Below, piece after piece: positions 1-11,671 of a DNA stretch of 64,000 bases (its first letter is position 1; each line of letters starts with the position of its first letter). The translations under genes and the position numbers were made by a program. The stretch covers positions 186,001-250,000 of the forward strand of contig NZ_AWOR01000078.1 in the NCBI RefSeq assembly GCF_000761245.1, given 5' to 3'. The DNA comes from Comamonas testosteroni. GTDB taxonomy: Bacteria > Pseudomonadota > Gammaproteobacteria > Burkholderiales > Burkholderiaceae_C. The notes under the pieces were generated by a model. The model had not been told where the DNA came from. It worked only from the letters and a program-made list of their open reading frames with translations, and did no database searches.

Positions 1-87
1 GGCCACCTGATCGCCGCTGGGGAAGGTGCGCATTTCGGGGTCACGACCCAGATTGCCGACGATGATGACTTTGTTGACGGATGCCAT
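1..87 (-). CDS. ssb: single-stranded DNA-binding protein, N-terminal part (runs off the left edge)
   Basis: The reverse strand reads [20 protein letters not shown] and continues to the window edge. This is the strongly conserved first beta strand of bacterial SSB, the OB-fold protein that coats single-stranded DNA in replication, recombination and repair. Only about 29 codons are present. The ATG at 87 is the natural start because the conserved motif begins at once. The MFS gene upstream has the same orientation, but about 270 bp containing a GC-rich repeat separate the two, so separate transcription is likely. Confidence 0.9.
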   Translation of the reverse strand, partial: MASVNKVIIVGNLGRDPEMRTFPSGDQVA

Positions 88-249
88 AGAGATACCTTTT
101 CAAAAAGTGGCCCGGGCAGTCAAGAAAGGTCCCGAACCAATGAACCTCGTATTCTGCCCCAAGCCAGCCATGAAGAGCACGGGATTGCCCTATATCCCAT
201 CACGGCGATACATGGTGCCCCAGCAGGAAAGGGGGCCACTGCGCGCGAG

Positions 250-350
250 CAGCCGGGCAAGGGCAGCCCCGCTGCGAGGGCTGCGTCCCCCTCCGCGTAA
301 CAGAGAGGGGGAAGGCGGGGCCGCCTAGGCGCACAGCGCCTCAGGGGGGG
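250..350. repeat. GC-rich intergenic repeat, copy 1
   Basis: The element runs from a GGGCAAGGGCAGCCCCGCTG-like start, through CCCCCTCCGCG and AGAGAGGGGGAAGGC, to GCGCACAGCGCCTCAGGGGG. The same modules recur at about 9521, 19055, 21654 (inverted), 25355 and 26373. It contains several short GC hairpins. Here it lies between the MFS gene and ssb. The gap 88-360 holds no convincing gene. Confidence 0.75.
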
Positions 351-360
351 TTGCTGTAAG

Positions 361-1596
361 TCAGTGACGGCCCACCGGGCGCAGCGGCCAGGTCACGACC
401 AGCCACAGGGCAACCAGCACCGCCGTCATGATGAACAAACCCGGCACGCCCGCAAATTTGGCGACTGCACCACCGACAGCGCCGCCGGCAAACAGCCCCA
501 GCGACTGCAGCGTGTTGTAGGCCCCCAAGGCCGCACCGCGCAGCGGCGCCGGCGCCATGCGCGAGACCAGACTTGGCTGGGTGGCTTCAAGAGCATTGAA
601 GCCGCAGAAAAACAGAAACATCAGCAGTGCCATGCACCAGACCGTCGGAATGGTGCCGCTGGCGGCCAGCATGCCCAGACCGATCTGCACTACCAGTACC
701 AAACCGATGGCCCCCAGCAAGGCCGTGCGCAGCCTGCCCTTGCGCTCCATGGAAAACAGCAGGCCCATGGCCACAAAGGACAGCAGCACGGCCGGCAGAT
801 AGATGTGCCAATGCTGCTCCTTGGCCAGGCCGGCCTGTACCAGCATGGCCGGCACGGCAACCCACATGGACATCTGCACGGTATGCAGAATGAAGACGCC
901 GAAGTTCAGGCGCAGCAGATCGGACTGGCCCAGCAGCTCGCTGAACCGGCCCTTGGGCGCATTGGCATGCTGCCTGGGCTCGGGCGGCACCACCCACAAA
1001 ACCACGGCAATGCCGGCCAGCGCCAGCGCGCAGGTCAGGCCGAAGATGCCGGACAGCCCGATCCAGGCGTTGAGCAGCGGTGCCAGCACCAGTGCCAGTG
1101 CAAACATCAGACCGATGCTGCCGCCCACCAGAGCCATGGCCTTGGTACGTACGCCATCGCGCGTCAGATCGGCCAGCAGGGCCGTGACCGCGGCAGACAC
1201 GGCGCCTGCGCCCTGAATGGCACGCCCCGCCATCAGGCCGGTCAGCGAGTCGGCCATGGCCGCAATCAGGCTGCCCGCCGCAAACACCAGCAGGCCGGCG
1301 ACGATGACCGGCTTGCGGCCGATACGGTCGGAGGCCAGACCGATGGGCAGCTGGAACAGGGCCTGGGTCAGGCCATACAGGCCCATGGCCAGGCCGATCA
1401 TGGCCGGATCGTCACCCCCCGGATATTTGCGTGCCTCCAGCATGAAGACGGGCAGCACCAGGAACAGGCCCAGCATGCGCAGCGCAAAGATCAGCGCCAG
1501 GGCGCCGCTGGAGCGGCGTTCCTGGGAGGTCATGGTGGTGGAGGATTTGTCCGTGCCCTGCGTGCCCGCGCTGGGGGAGGTATTGATTTTTTTCAC
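361..1596 (-). CDS. MFS transporter (drug-efflux-like, 12 TM)
   Basis: This 411-residue protein is hydrophobic throughout and has about 12 membrane segments. It resembles YajR/DHA1-type major facilitator exporters. The loop between TM2 and TM3 carries GLASDRIGRKPVI, the MFS signature motif A (G-x3-D-x2-GRK), near residue 105. The substrate cannot be told from sequence. The first 30 residues are polar and may not all be translated: the listed start is a GTG at 1596, and an in-frame ATG at 1533 just before the first TM is an alternative. Neither has a good Shine-Dalgarno. It precedes ssb on the same strand. Confidence 0.85.
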   Translation of the reverse strand: MKKINTSPSAGTQGTDKSSTTMTSQERRSSGALALIFALRMLGLFLVLPVFMLEARKYPGGDDPAMIGLAMGLYGLTQALFQLPIGLASDRIGRKPVIVAGLLVFAAGSLIAAMADSLTGLMAGRAIQGAGAVSAAVTALLADLTRDGVRTKAMALVGGSIGLMFALALVLAPLLNAWIGLSGIFGLTCALALAGIAVVLWVVPPEPRQHANAPKGRFSELLGQSDLLRLNFGVFILHTVQMSMWVAVPAMLVQAGLAKEQHWHIYLPAVLLSFVAMGLLFSMERKGRLRTALLGAIGLVLVVQIGLGMLAASGTIPTVWCMALLMFLFFCGFNALEATQPSLVSRMAPAPLRGAALGAYNTLQSLGLFAGGAVGGAVAKFAGVPGLFIMTAVLVALWLVVTWPLRPVGRH

Positions 1597-1759
1597 GCTC
1601 AGATTTTGCCAAGAGTCAAAGTCTTATGCCCAGGTTAACTAAATCACTGCCGGGCAAAAGAGAGGAAATAAAACCGTAGATTGTCCGTGAACCTGGATCA
1701 TCTAGTCACGCGCAAGCCCGTCTGACTATCATGGAGAGTTTTCCCCGTCTGGAGCGCCC

Positions 1760-4828
<3,069 letters not shown>

Positions 4829-4882
4829 CCAAGCACAGCCAGCCATGCAAGGCCATGACCGGCTACACCGAGGAGAGAAGCA

Positions 4883-6055
4883 ATGCAGAAAGATGTCTGG
4901 GATTTCGTCATCGTGGGCGCAGGCATGGCCGGAGCCTCCGCCGCCTGGCAATTGGCACAGTCGGGTGGCGATACTCCGCCTTCCGTGCTGGTGCTGGAGC
5001 GCGAATCCCAGCCCGGCTATCACACCACCGGCCGCTCGGCCGCTCTGTTTGAAGAGCACTACGGCCCCGCCCAGGTGCAGGCCCTGACCCGCGCCAGTCG
5101 TGCCTTCTACGATGCGCCACCGGCCGGTTTTGCCGAAGCCCCCATCCTCACGCCACGCGGCGTGCTCTATGTGGGCACGGCCGATCAGAGGGATCTGGTG
5201 GATGCCGCCTACGCCGAGGCCCAGGTTCACTCCCCGGATGCCCAGCGCCTGAGCGCAGCACAGCTCAAGGCCCTGGTTCCCGTGCTCGACACCGAGGTGC
5301 TGGTAGACGGCTTTCTGGACACCGGCGCACGCGACATCGATGTGCACGGTCTGCACCAGGGCTATATCCGGGGCCTGCGCCAGCGCGGCGGCGACCTGTG
5401 GTGCAACGCCGAGGTCCAGGCCATCACACGGGTCAACGACTGCTGGCATATCGCCCTGCCCCAGGGACTGAGCCTTCGTGCCAAGGTCATCGTCAACGCC
5501 GCCGGGGCCTGGGTGGATGTCGTGGCCGCCATGGTGGGCGCGGCTCCCATCGGCATCACGCCCAAGCGCCGCAGCGCCTTCACCTTCCCGGCCCCCGAAG
5601 GCATGGATACCATGCACTGGCCCGCCATCATCAGCGCCGATGAAAACTGGTACATCAAGCCCGACGCCGGCCAACTGCTGGGCTCGCCGGCCAATGCAGA
5701 CCCCGTGGCACCGCACGATGTAGTGCCAGAGGAGCTGGACATTGCGACCGGCATCTATCACATAGAGGAAGCCACCACGCTGCAAATCCGCCGCCCCTCG
5801 CATACCTGGGCCGGTCTGCGCAGCTTTGTCGCCGATGGCGAGCTGGTGATCGGCTGGGATGCCTCGCCCACGCCCGTTCCGGGCTTTTTCTGGGTTGCCG
5901 CCCAGGGCGGCTATGGCATCCAGAGCGCCGCCGGCTACAGCCTGCTGGCGCGCAATCTGCTGCTCGGGGAAACGCTGGATGCGGCGCTGGCCGCGCAGAG
6001 GGTGAATGTGGGGGCGGTTTCGCCTGCGCGGTGCCAGCTGGCGACTCAGAATTGA
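4883..6055 (+). CDS. FAD-dependent oxidoreductase of the DAO family (amino-acid oxidase/dehydrogenase-like)
   Basis: The N-terminus DFVIVGAGMAGASAAWQLA is a Rossmann dinucleotide-binding motif (GxGxxG) for FAD. It is followed by GRSAALFEEHYGP, typical of glycine/D-amino-acid oxidases, and a C-terminal FAD-contact segment GGYGIQSAAGY. The 390-residue length fits the DAO family. Expected chemistry is oxidation of an amine or 2-hydroxy acid; the exact substrate cannot be assigned. No signal peptide is present, so it is cytoplasmic. It begins 54 bp after uvrA with a GAGGAGAG ribosome-binding site and may be co-transcribed with uvrA without a functional link. Confidence 0.85.
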   Translation: MQKDVWDFVIVGAGMAGASAAWQLAQSGGDTPPSVLVLERESQPGYHTTGRSAALFEEHYGPAQVQALTRASRAFYDAPPAGFAEAPILTPRGVLYVGTADQRDLVDAAYAEAQVHSPDAQRLSAAQLKALVPVLDTEVLVDGFLDTGARDIDVHGLHQGYIRGLRQRGGDLWCNAEVQAITRVNDCWHIALPQGLSLRAKVIVNAAGAWVDVVAAMVGAAPIGITPKRRSAFTFPAPEGMDTMHWPAIISADENWYIKPDAGQLLGSPANADPVAPHDVVPEELDIATGIYHIEEATTLQIRRPSHTWAGLRSFVADGELVIGWDASPTPVPGFFWVAAQGGYGIQSAAGYSLLARNLLLGETLDAALAAQRVNVGAVSPARCQLATQN

Positions 6056-6117
6056 GAGCTGGTTGCGCTTTTTAGGACTGCGCTTGATGCCGATTTGATT
6101 CGATTATTACGGCTTGC

Positions 6118-6265
6118 TTGATTGGCGCTCAGAGGGCGGGGTTCGGCCCGCCAGCCGACCTACTTTCTGGCATGCCAGAAAGTAGGCAAAGAACACAACC
6201 CCTACTGCCCACGTCCCTCCGCTACGCTGCGGGCAACCTGCGTGGGCACAAGGGGCAATACCAGA
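6118..6265. repeat. REP-like element centred on a perfect 26-nt palindrome (6160-6185)
   Basis: The left arm is CTACTTTCTGGCA and the right arm TGCCAGAAAGTAG, with no mismatch and no spacer. It is followed by GGCAAAGAACACAACC and the CTCCGCTACGCTGCGGGCAACCTG-type module. From memory, variants of this AGAAAGTAGGCAAAGAA family are scattered between genes in many Proteobacteria. The rest of the window has no second copy that I could find. Confidence 0.6.
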
Positions 6266-6283
6266 TAGCTTCTTTGAAAATTG

Positions 6284-6338
6284 ATAGCTGCTGCTGCAAT
6301 CTAGATAAGCGTCAGAAGCCAATTTCTTCACATTGCCT
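6284..6338. repeat. GATAGCT dispersed repeat, best copy
   Basis: The unit is AAAATTGATAGCTGCTGCTG, then GATAAGCG, AGAAGCC and ATTTCTTC. It resembles a short dyad-containing repeat that I recall from Comamonadaceae intergenic regions (GATAGCTGCTTGCGC...AAGCGCTA...GCC). Related fragments occur at about 16662, 36351 and 44449. Confidence 0.5.
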
Positions 6339-6411
6339 TCAGTTCGCCCGCCGGGGCGAGACCCGACCCCTGTCAACAAATCAGGCACGACACCGCAAAA
6401 GCCCAAACGCA

Positions 6412-6446
6412 AAAACGGCCTGCGCCCCGGAGGCACAAGCCGTTTT
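6412..6446 (-). terminator. Rho-independent terminator of the Bug receptor gene
   Basis: In the reverse-strand RNA a 15-bp stem (two G-U pairs) with arms AAAACGGCTTGTGCC and GGCGCAGGCCGTTTT closes a 5-nt loop and runs into a T-run. It lies about 40 bp after the stop codon of the gene at 6488. Confidence 0.75.
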
Positions 6447-6487
6447 CAAACCTAGGCGACCTCAGGTCACCATCAGCCCAAGCAAGA

Positions 6488-7471
6488 TCAGTTCTCGATA
6501 TGCGCGAACTGCACAATCTTTGCGTACTTGGCAATTTCGGTGTTGATGTACTTGCCGGCATCCACCTTGGGATCGGCCACCACGTTGCCGGTCTCTTCCA
6601 TCTTCTTGCGGAACTCGGGCGAAGCCATGGTTTCTTCCAGCGCCTTCTTCAGCTTGGCGGCGATGGGGGCGGGCAGGCCCTTGGGGGCCATCAGCGCAAA
6701 CCAGCTGTTGATGTCCACGTTCTTGAACTGGGGCAGCTCGGACAGGGCAGGAATATCGGGGGTGATAGCCGAGCGCTTGGCTTCGGTCGTACCCAGGGCC
6801 ACAACCTTGCCGGCCTTGATATGCGGCAGGCCCGAGGACAGCACGAACACGCCGAACTCGATGTTGTTGCCCACCAGGTCGGTGGTCAGCGGAGCCACGC
6901 CCTTGTAGGGCACATGGGTCATCTGCAGCTTGCCCTGCTCCTTGACCAGCTCGCCGGCCAGATGCAGCGCCGTGCCCACGCCGGAGCTGCCATAGCTGAA
7001 CTTGTCGGGGTTCTTGGACACCAGGCTCACGAACTCGGCCGCGTTCTTCACGCCAGCCTTGTGCGATGCGACCAGCACCATGGGCTGGGAACCCACCAGA
7101 CCGATGGGAGTGAAGTCGCCAATGTTGTACTTCACGGCCTTGTTGATGAGCCTGGCAATGGCCAGCTCATTGTTGGCACCCACCATGATGGTGTAACCGT
7201 CGGCAGGGGCCTTGGCCACTTTTTGCGCACCGATGGCGCCACCGGCACCACCCAGGTTTTCCACCACCACGGGCTGGCCCAGCTGCTTGGCCAGGCCGTC
7301 GGCCACCAGACGACCCACCAGGTCGGTGCTGCCACCGGCCGGGTAGCCCACGACCATGGTGATGGCCTTGCTGGGATAGTTGTCGGCGGCGATGGCAGGC
7401 ACTGCCGCGGCAGCGCCCAGCAGCAGGCCCGCAGCGATGGCGGTACGGCGGAGGATGTTTGTGTTCTGCAT
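6488..7471 (-). CDS. Bug-family tripartite tricarboxylate transporter receptor (TctC-like)
   Basis: This is a periplasmic solute-binding protein of about 327 residues. The ATG at 7471 gives a clean signal peptide (ILRRTAIAAGLLLGAAAAVP...AIAA), and the mature chain begins DNYPSKAITMVVGYPAGGSTD. This is the Bug-family N-terminal lobe motif, where the YPAGGSTD loop contacts a carboxylate of the ligand. The open frame extends upstream to 7543, but those residues are polar and precede the signal peptide, so I reject them. No TctA/TctB membrane genes are adjacent, a common situation for the greatly expanded Bug family in Burkholderiales. A LysR regulator lies upstream on the same strand. The ligand is unknown. 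Confidence 0.9.
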   Translation of the reverse strand: MQNTNILRRTAIAAGLLLGAAAAVPAIAADNYPSKAITMVVGYPAGGSTDLVGRLVADGLAKQLGQPVVVENLGGAGGAIGAQKVAKAPADGYTIMVGANNELAIARLINKAVKYNIGDFTPIGLVGSQPMVLVASHKAGVKNAAEFVSLVSKNPDKFSYGSSGVGTALHLAGELVKEQGKLQMTHVPYKGVAPLTTDLVGNNIEFGVFVLSSGLPHIKAGKVVALGTTEAKRSAITPDIPALSELPQFKNVDINSWFALMAPKGLPAPIAAKLKKALEETMASPEFRKKMEETGNVVADPKVDAGKYINTEIAKYAKIVQFAHIEN

Positions 7472-7675
7472 GAAACTATTCCGAATCTGTATGAGGCAAT
7501 TGTCCGAATACAGAGAAAACCTTTCAGTGCCGATCTGGCACATTTCCGTGCCATTTCAGCACATCAATGCGTTTTTGAGCAAATCGAGGGGAGCAATGCC
7601 GCCAGGAGTCCGATACCAGCTGTTGTTTTTCCAGCTTCAGGTCTGGTCGCAGGCAAAAAAGGAGTGACTGCTCAT

Positions 7676-8584
7676 TTACTGGCCAGTGATATCGGTCCAG
7701 AACTGCTCTGCAGCGGTGCTCAAGCGGCGTTTGGGCCGATAAAGCCGCACATCGAAATGCACGTCCAGGCTGCCGTCCCCGGCCAGCGCCAGACGACCGT
7801 CCTGGCAGTCGCGCTGCACCATGGACCAGGGCATCCAGGCCACACCCAGACCTTTGAGCACGTACTCGTAATTGGCATCCGCCGAATCGCATTCGATGCA
7901 GCGGCGCAGACGCGGCCACAACGGATGGCTGGCAAGATGGTCTTCAGCCAGCCGCCCCAGCGCCATGCTGTGCGAGAAAGCCAGATAAGGCACAGGACTG
8001 GCACCGGGCAGCAGAGCCTGCGCCAGTGCAAACAAGGGCTTGCCTTCGGCATCGGCACGCGCCACGGGCACCAGCTTGTCGCTCATCACCGTCAGATAGC
8101 TGAACTGACGGCCATCCAGCCGCACGGCAATGGCTGCATGGTGATAGAGCAGGGCAAAGCTGACCTCGCCGCGCTGCAGCATGTGCACGGTTTCGTCGAG
8201 TGTGCGGGTAACGATGCGCATCTGCGCCGTCTGCAGCACGCTGCCGTAGCGCGCCAGCCAGTCGGCCACGATGGTGCGCGCCAGGGTACGCCCCGTGGCC
8301 AGCGTGATCACATGGGCCTGCCGGCCGGCCACGGCCTGCAGCTCGTCATGCGACTGGGCCAGCGTGCGCACCATCTGCTCGGCGGTGTCGCGAAAGGCTT
8401 CACCGGCCGGGGTGAGACGAACCGGCCCGCCACCTGCTTCGATCAGCGGCGTTCCAGCCCATTCCTCCAGCGCGCGAATGCGCCGGCCGAAGGCAGGATG
8501 GGTGACATGGCGCAGCTCTGCCGCACGGGTGAAGCTGCGCTCCTGAGCCAGAAGCAGGAAGTCTTCCAGCCATTTGCTTTGCAT
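7676..8584 (-). CDS. LysR-family transcriptional regulator
   Basis: This 302-residue protein has an N-terminal winged helix-turn-helix (residues about 1-60: MQSKWLEDFLLLAQERSF, then TRAAELRHVTHPAFGRRIRALEE). A LysR substrate-binding domain follows. LysR proteins bind as tetramers and respond to a small effector. The downstream same-strand gene is a Bug receptor 204 bp away, so control of that receptor is plausible but unproven. The 7472-7675 gap shows no further gene. Confidence 0.9.
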   Translation of the reverse strand: MQSKWLEDFLLLAQERSFTRAAELRHVTHPAFGRRIRALEEWAGTPLIEAGGGPVRLTPAGEAFRDTAEQMVRTLAQSHDELQAVAGRQAHVITLATGRTLARTIVADWLARYGSVLQTAQMRIVTRTLDETVHMLQRGEVSFALLYHHAAIAVRLDGRQFSYLTVMSDKLVPVARADAEGKPLFALAQALLPGASPVPYLAFSHSMALGRLAEDHLASHPLWPRLRRCIECDSADANYEYVLKGLGVAWMPWSMVQRDCQDGRLALAGDGSLDVHFDVRLYRPKRRLSTAAEQFWTDITGQ

Positions 8585-8604
8585 GGCCAGATGCCTACCC
8601 TGGC

Positions 8605-9432
8605 TCAGCTCTGGGCTGCAGCCTGCAGCGTGGCGCGCGTAGCGATGGCGGCTTCGCGTGCGGCCTTGGCAAAGTCATCGCCCTGCCCTGCGTACAGAAT
8701 GGCGCGCGAGGAGTTGATGATGATGGGCCCGCCGCCGATGCGGGCGGCCTTGACGGTCGCCACGGCATCGCCGCCCTGTGCACCCACGCCGGGAATCAGC
8801 AGCGGCAACGTGGGGGCCACGGCACGCACGCGCTCGATCTCGTTGGGACGGGTCGCCCCAACCACCAGGCCCAGCTGGCCGTTGGTGTTCCAGGGACCCT
8901 GGGCCAACTTGGCCACATGCTCGAACATATGGGGGTTGCCGGGCACATCGGCCAGGACCTGGGCCTGCAGGTCGTCACCGCCGGGGTTGGAGGTACGGCA
9001 CAACAAAAAGGCCCCCTTGCCCTCGTACTTGAGATAGGGCGTGATGGAGTCGAAACCCATGAAGGGCGAAAGCGTCACGGCATCGGCACCATAGCGCTCG
9101 AAGGCTTCCTTGGCGTATTGCTCGGCGGTGGAGCCGATATCGCCACGCTTGGCATCCAGAATCACGGGCACATGGGGTGCCACGCGACGCATGTGCTCCA
9201 TCAGCTTCTCGAGCTGGTCTTCGGCGCGGTGGGCGGCAAAGTAGGCGATCTGGGGCTTGAAGCTGTTGACCAGATCATGGGTGGCATCGACGATGGCTGC
9301 GCAGAAGTCGTAGATCTTGGACGCATCGCCCTGCATGGCGCCCGGAAAACGGCTGGGTTCAGGGTCCAGACCCACGCACAGCATGGAGTCATTGCGCGTG
9401 GACGCGTCGCGCAGCATGTCGATAAAAGTCAT
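8605..9432 (-). CDS. pyrF: orotidine 5'-phosphate decarboxylase (type 2)
   Basis: PyrF converts OMP to UMP, the last step of de novo pyrimidine synthesis. The catalytic Lys-Asp block is visible as [13 protein letters not shown], and the phosphate-binding GVGAQGGD loop lies in the last third. The length of 275 residues fits the longer type-2 family found in actinobacteria and many betaproteobacteria rather than the roughly 245-residue E. coli type. The ATG at 9432 ([11 protein letters not shown]) matches family N-termini; the frame stays open to 9474, but that extension is poorly conserved in character. Confidence 0.95.
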   Translation of the reverse strand: MTFIDMLRDASTRNDSMLCVGLDPEPSRFPGAMQGDASKIYDFCAAIVDATHDLVNSFKPQIAYFAAHRAEDQLEKLMEHMRRVAPHVPVILDAKRGDIGSTAEQYAKEAFERYGADAVTLSPFMGFDSITPYLKYEGKGAFLLCRTSNPGGDDLQAQVLADVPGNPHMFEHVAKLAQGPWNTNGQLGLVVGATRPNEIERVRAVAPTLPLLIPGVGAQGGDAVATVKAARIGGGPIIINSSRAILYAGQGDDFAKAAREAAIATRATLQAAAQS

Positions 9433-9520
9433 AAAGCGTGATTTTAATTGCTCGCCCCTTCCAAGCCTTGCCACAGGTTTTGCAGCAAGACGTCAAACTT
9501 GGCACACACCAGCAGAGAGA

Positions 9521-9633
9521 CAGCGAGCAAGGGCCTAGGCGGCCCCGCCGCCCCGCAGCGAGGCTGTCGTCTCCCTCCCATAGCGCACAGCGCGTAGAGA
9601 GAGGGGGAAGGCGCGAAGCGCCACAGGGGGAGA
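9521..9633. repeat. GC-rich intergenic repeat, copy 2
   Basis: It reads GAGACAGCGAGCAAGGGCC..., then GCGGCCCCGCCGCCCCGCAG, GCGCACAGCGCGTAGAGAGA and AGGCGCGAAGCGCCACAGGG. It fills the gap between the divergent pyrF and DMT transporter genes, so it lies in or next to both 5' regions. Confidence 0.75.
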
Positions 9634-9664
9634 AAATCATTTCGGGGGGAGATAATCCAGCCCC

Positions 9665-10549
9665 ATGCCTTCGTTCACGCCCAAACAGCTCGTTCTTCTC
9701 GTCTTGCTCACCATCGTCTGGGGCCTGAACTGGCCGGTGATGAAGCTCGGCGTGCAGCATTTCCCGCCCCTGAGCTTTCGCATGGTCAGCATGTGGATAG
9801 GCCTGCCCATTCTGGCCCTCTTTGTCGTCGGCAGGGGCTTGCCGCTGGCCATACCGCGCAGCTACTGGGGCCAGCTGGCCAAGCTCACGCTGTTCAATAT
9901 GGTGCTCTGGCACTGCCTGATCATCATCGCCATCCCCACGCTGTCCAGCGGGCGCGCGGCGATTCTGGGCTACACCATGCCCATCTTCTCGGCCGTGTTC
10001 GGCAGTCTGTTCTTCAAGGACAGGCTGGGCGCGCGCGCCTGGGCAGGCGTGGGAGCGGCCTTTGCCGGCGTGCTGCTGCTGCTGTGGCATGAGGTTGGCG
10101 CTCTGGGCAGCAAGCCCCTGGGCGTGATGCTGATGCTGATTGCTGCTGCCGGCTGGGCCTGGGGCACGCAGCTGCTGCGCCGCACCGAGGCGCCCGTGCC
10201 GCTGATGACGCTGTCGCTGTGGATGGTGGCCATCACCACCGTGGTGCTGACTGTACTGGCCTTTGCTTTCGAGCGAAAACAATGGCATATGCCCGACCAA
10301 AGCGCGCTGGCGGCCATTGCTTTCAATGGCATCCTGGTGCTGGGCTTTGCCCAGGCCGTGTGGTTCTATCTGGCTCGCAGCCTGCCTCCCGTGGCCTCCA
10401 CGCTGAGCGTGATGATGATTCCGGTGCTCGGCGTTTTTGTGGGCGCCTGGTGGCTGGGCGAGGTCTTGCATTGGCAGGACTGGACCGCCGTCTGCCTGAT
10501 GGTGGTGGCGATTGCCTCGGTGCTCTGGCCTGCCAAAAACAGCCGTTAA
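9665..10549 (+). CDS. EamA/DMT-superfamily transporter (10 TM)
   Basis: This 294-residue protein consists of two repeated EamA halves, about ten membrane segments in total. It starts MPSFTPKQLVLLVLLTIVWG, and the WGLNWPVMKLG motif is typical of the first EamA repeat. Such proteins are usually metabolite or amino-acid exporters in the inner membrane; the substrate is unknown. Its stop codon overlaps the convergent RibD-type gene by 4 bp (10546-10549). It is divergent from pyrF. Confidence 0.88.
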   Translation: MPSFTPKQLVLLVLLTIVWGLNWPVMKLGVQHFPPLSFRMVSMWIGLPILALFVVGRGLPLAIPRSYWGQLAKLTLFNMVLWHCLIIIAIPTLSSGRAAILGYTMPIFSAVFGSLFFKDRLGARAWAGVGAAFAGVLLLLWHEVGALGSKPLGVMLMLIAAAGWAWGTQLLRRTEAPVPLMTLSLWMVAITTVVLTVLAFAFERKQWHMPDQSALAAIAFNGILVLGFAQAVWFYLARSLPPVASTLSVMMIPVLGVFVGAWWLGEVLHWQDWTAVCLMVVAIASVLWPAKNSR

Positions 10550-11115
10550 TTCCCAGGCAGCTGCGTCTTGCACACGGTGTAGCGCAGCTCCGCCATGCCC
10601 GTGCCCATCTGCTGCACGGACTGCAGCTGCAGCACGGGGCTCAGCACGCGGCGCGGAAACAAAGGCTTGCCACGGCCCAGAGTGGCCGAGCCGACCTGCA
10701 CAATCACCTCGTCCAGCAGGCCCGCGTCATGGAACTGCCCCGCCAGATCACCGCCGCCCACAATCCAGATGTTCTTGTCGCCTGCTGCAGCTCTCATGTT
10801 TGCCAGCACGGGCCGCACATCGCCGCTGACAAAGCGCACATCGGCGCCTTCTATCAACGGCAGCTGACGGCTGGAGAAAACCCAGGCAGGCTGCGCATAA
10901 GGCCAGGCCGCGCCAGTCTCCTGCTTCACGGCATCGGCGTTGCGGACCATCCATTCATAGGTGGCCGAGCCCATGGCCAGCGCGCCGACCTGCGCAATAA
11001 AGCCCGGATAGCTGGACTGCGTCAGGCTGCCCAGGGGAAACAGCCAGTCCAGAGAGTCGTCTTCGGTGGCGAGAAAGCCATCCAGGCTGGAAGCGGTGTA
11101 GTACTGGGTCTTCAT
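10546..11115 (-). CDS. dihydrofolate-reductase/RibD C-terminal domain protein
   Basis: This 189-residue protein begins MKTQYYTASSLDGFLATED, the first strand of the RibD_C/DHFR-like fold. The glycine-rich IWIVGGGDLAGQF motif near residue 118 is the family NADPH-binding loop. Members reduce pteridine- or pyrimidine-like substrates, but most stand-alone members, including this one, have no assigned reaction. It is not a riboflavin biosynthesis gene by context. It is convergent and overlapping with the DMT transporter gene. Confidence 0.85.
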   Translation of the reverse strand: MKTQYYTASSLDGFLATEDDSLDWLFPLGSLTQSSYPGFIAQVGALAMGSATYEWMVRNADAVKQETGAAWPYAQPAWVFSSRQLPLIEGADVRFVSGDVRPVLANMRAAAGDKNIWIVGGGDLAGQFHDAGLLDEVIVQVGSATLGRGKPLFPRRVLSPVLQLQSVQQMGTGMAELRYTVCKTQLPGN

Positions 11116-11236
11116 GATGGGCTGTAGTTTGCCTTGAAGGCGCCGACTCGGTCGGTTACAGGCTCGCTATAGAGAAAAATCAATCGCGATAGCATCCCGC
11201 ATCCACCATTCAGGCGCTACAGCACCGAAAGACCCC

Positions 11237-11671
11237 CTACTGTGCAGGCGCCAGGTTCCGCGCCGTGGCCAGCATGGTGGCGCACAGCAGCTCCCGGCCC
11301 GCCTTGCGAGAAAACACATCCGCCCTGACAACCGTCAGCAGCTTGCTGGTCTGGATGACGCGGCCACGGGCCAGCAATGTCTCGCCATCGGCAGGAGCCA
11401 GATATTTGATGCTGCAGTCGATCGTGGCATTGAGCCAGCCAGTCGGCAGCAGCGTCCCCGCGGCCGATACGGCGGCGAAGTCCGCGATGGCAAAGACCGG
11501 CGTTGCCTGCAACTGGCCGGGCCTGAAACTCAGGCTTTCCTGATAGGGCAGGCAGAGATCGACCTCGCCTGGCTCTATGCGCTCAAAGCGCAGTTGCAGC
11601 AGCTGCGCCACCGGCATGGAAAGCACCAGGGCCTGTACGTCACGGGCGAAATTCTCGTTCTGTGGTGTCAT
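11237..11671 (-). CDS. PaaI-like hot-dog thioesterase
   Basis: This protein of about 144 residues has the PaaI/4HBT hot-dog pattern: a helix-preceding strand ending FAIADFAAVSAAGTL, then TIDCSIKYLAPADGETLLARG. The family hydrolyses acyl- or aroyl-CoA thioesters. The ATG at 11671 is preferred: it overlaps the stop of the MerR gene as TGATG and has AGGAGGAA at the right distance, whereas the GTG at 11674 is too close to it. Translational coupling to the MerR regulator suggests they act together, perhaps on an acyl-CoA-derived signal. Confidence 0.85.
   Translation of the reverse strand: MTPQNENFARDVQALVLSMPVAQLLQLRFERIEPGEVDLCLPYQESLSFRPGQLQATPVFAIADFAAVSAAGTLLPTGWLNATIDCSIKYLAPADGETLLARGRVIQTSKLLTVVRADVFSRKAGRELLCATMLATARNLAPAQ

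Larger units (their letters stand above)
6056..6487. other. 432-bp intergenic region built of repeat sequences, no gene
   Basis: No plausible coding region is seen. The left half holds a repeat with a perfect 26-nt palindrome. The middle holds a copy of the GATAGCT repeat (about 6284-6338). The right end holds the terminator of the Bug receptor gene. The only open frames are short and cross the repeats. Confidence 0.7.

Noticed and set aside
364..1638. Gln/His/Arg-rich open frame antisense to the MFS gene
   Set aside because: Composition typical of an antisense shadow of a membrane protein gene.
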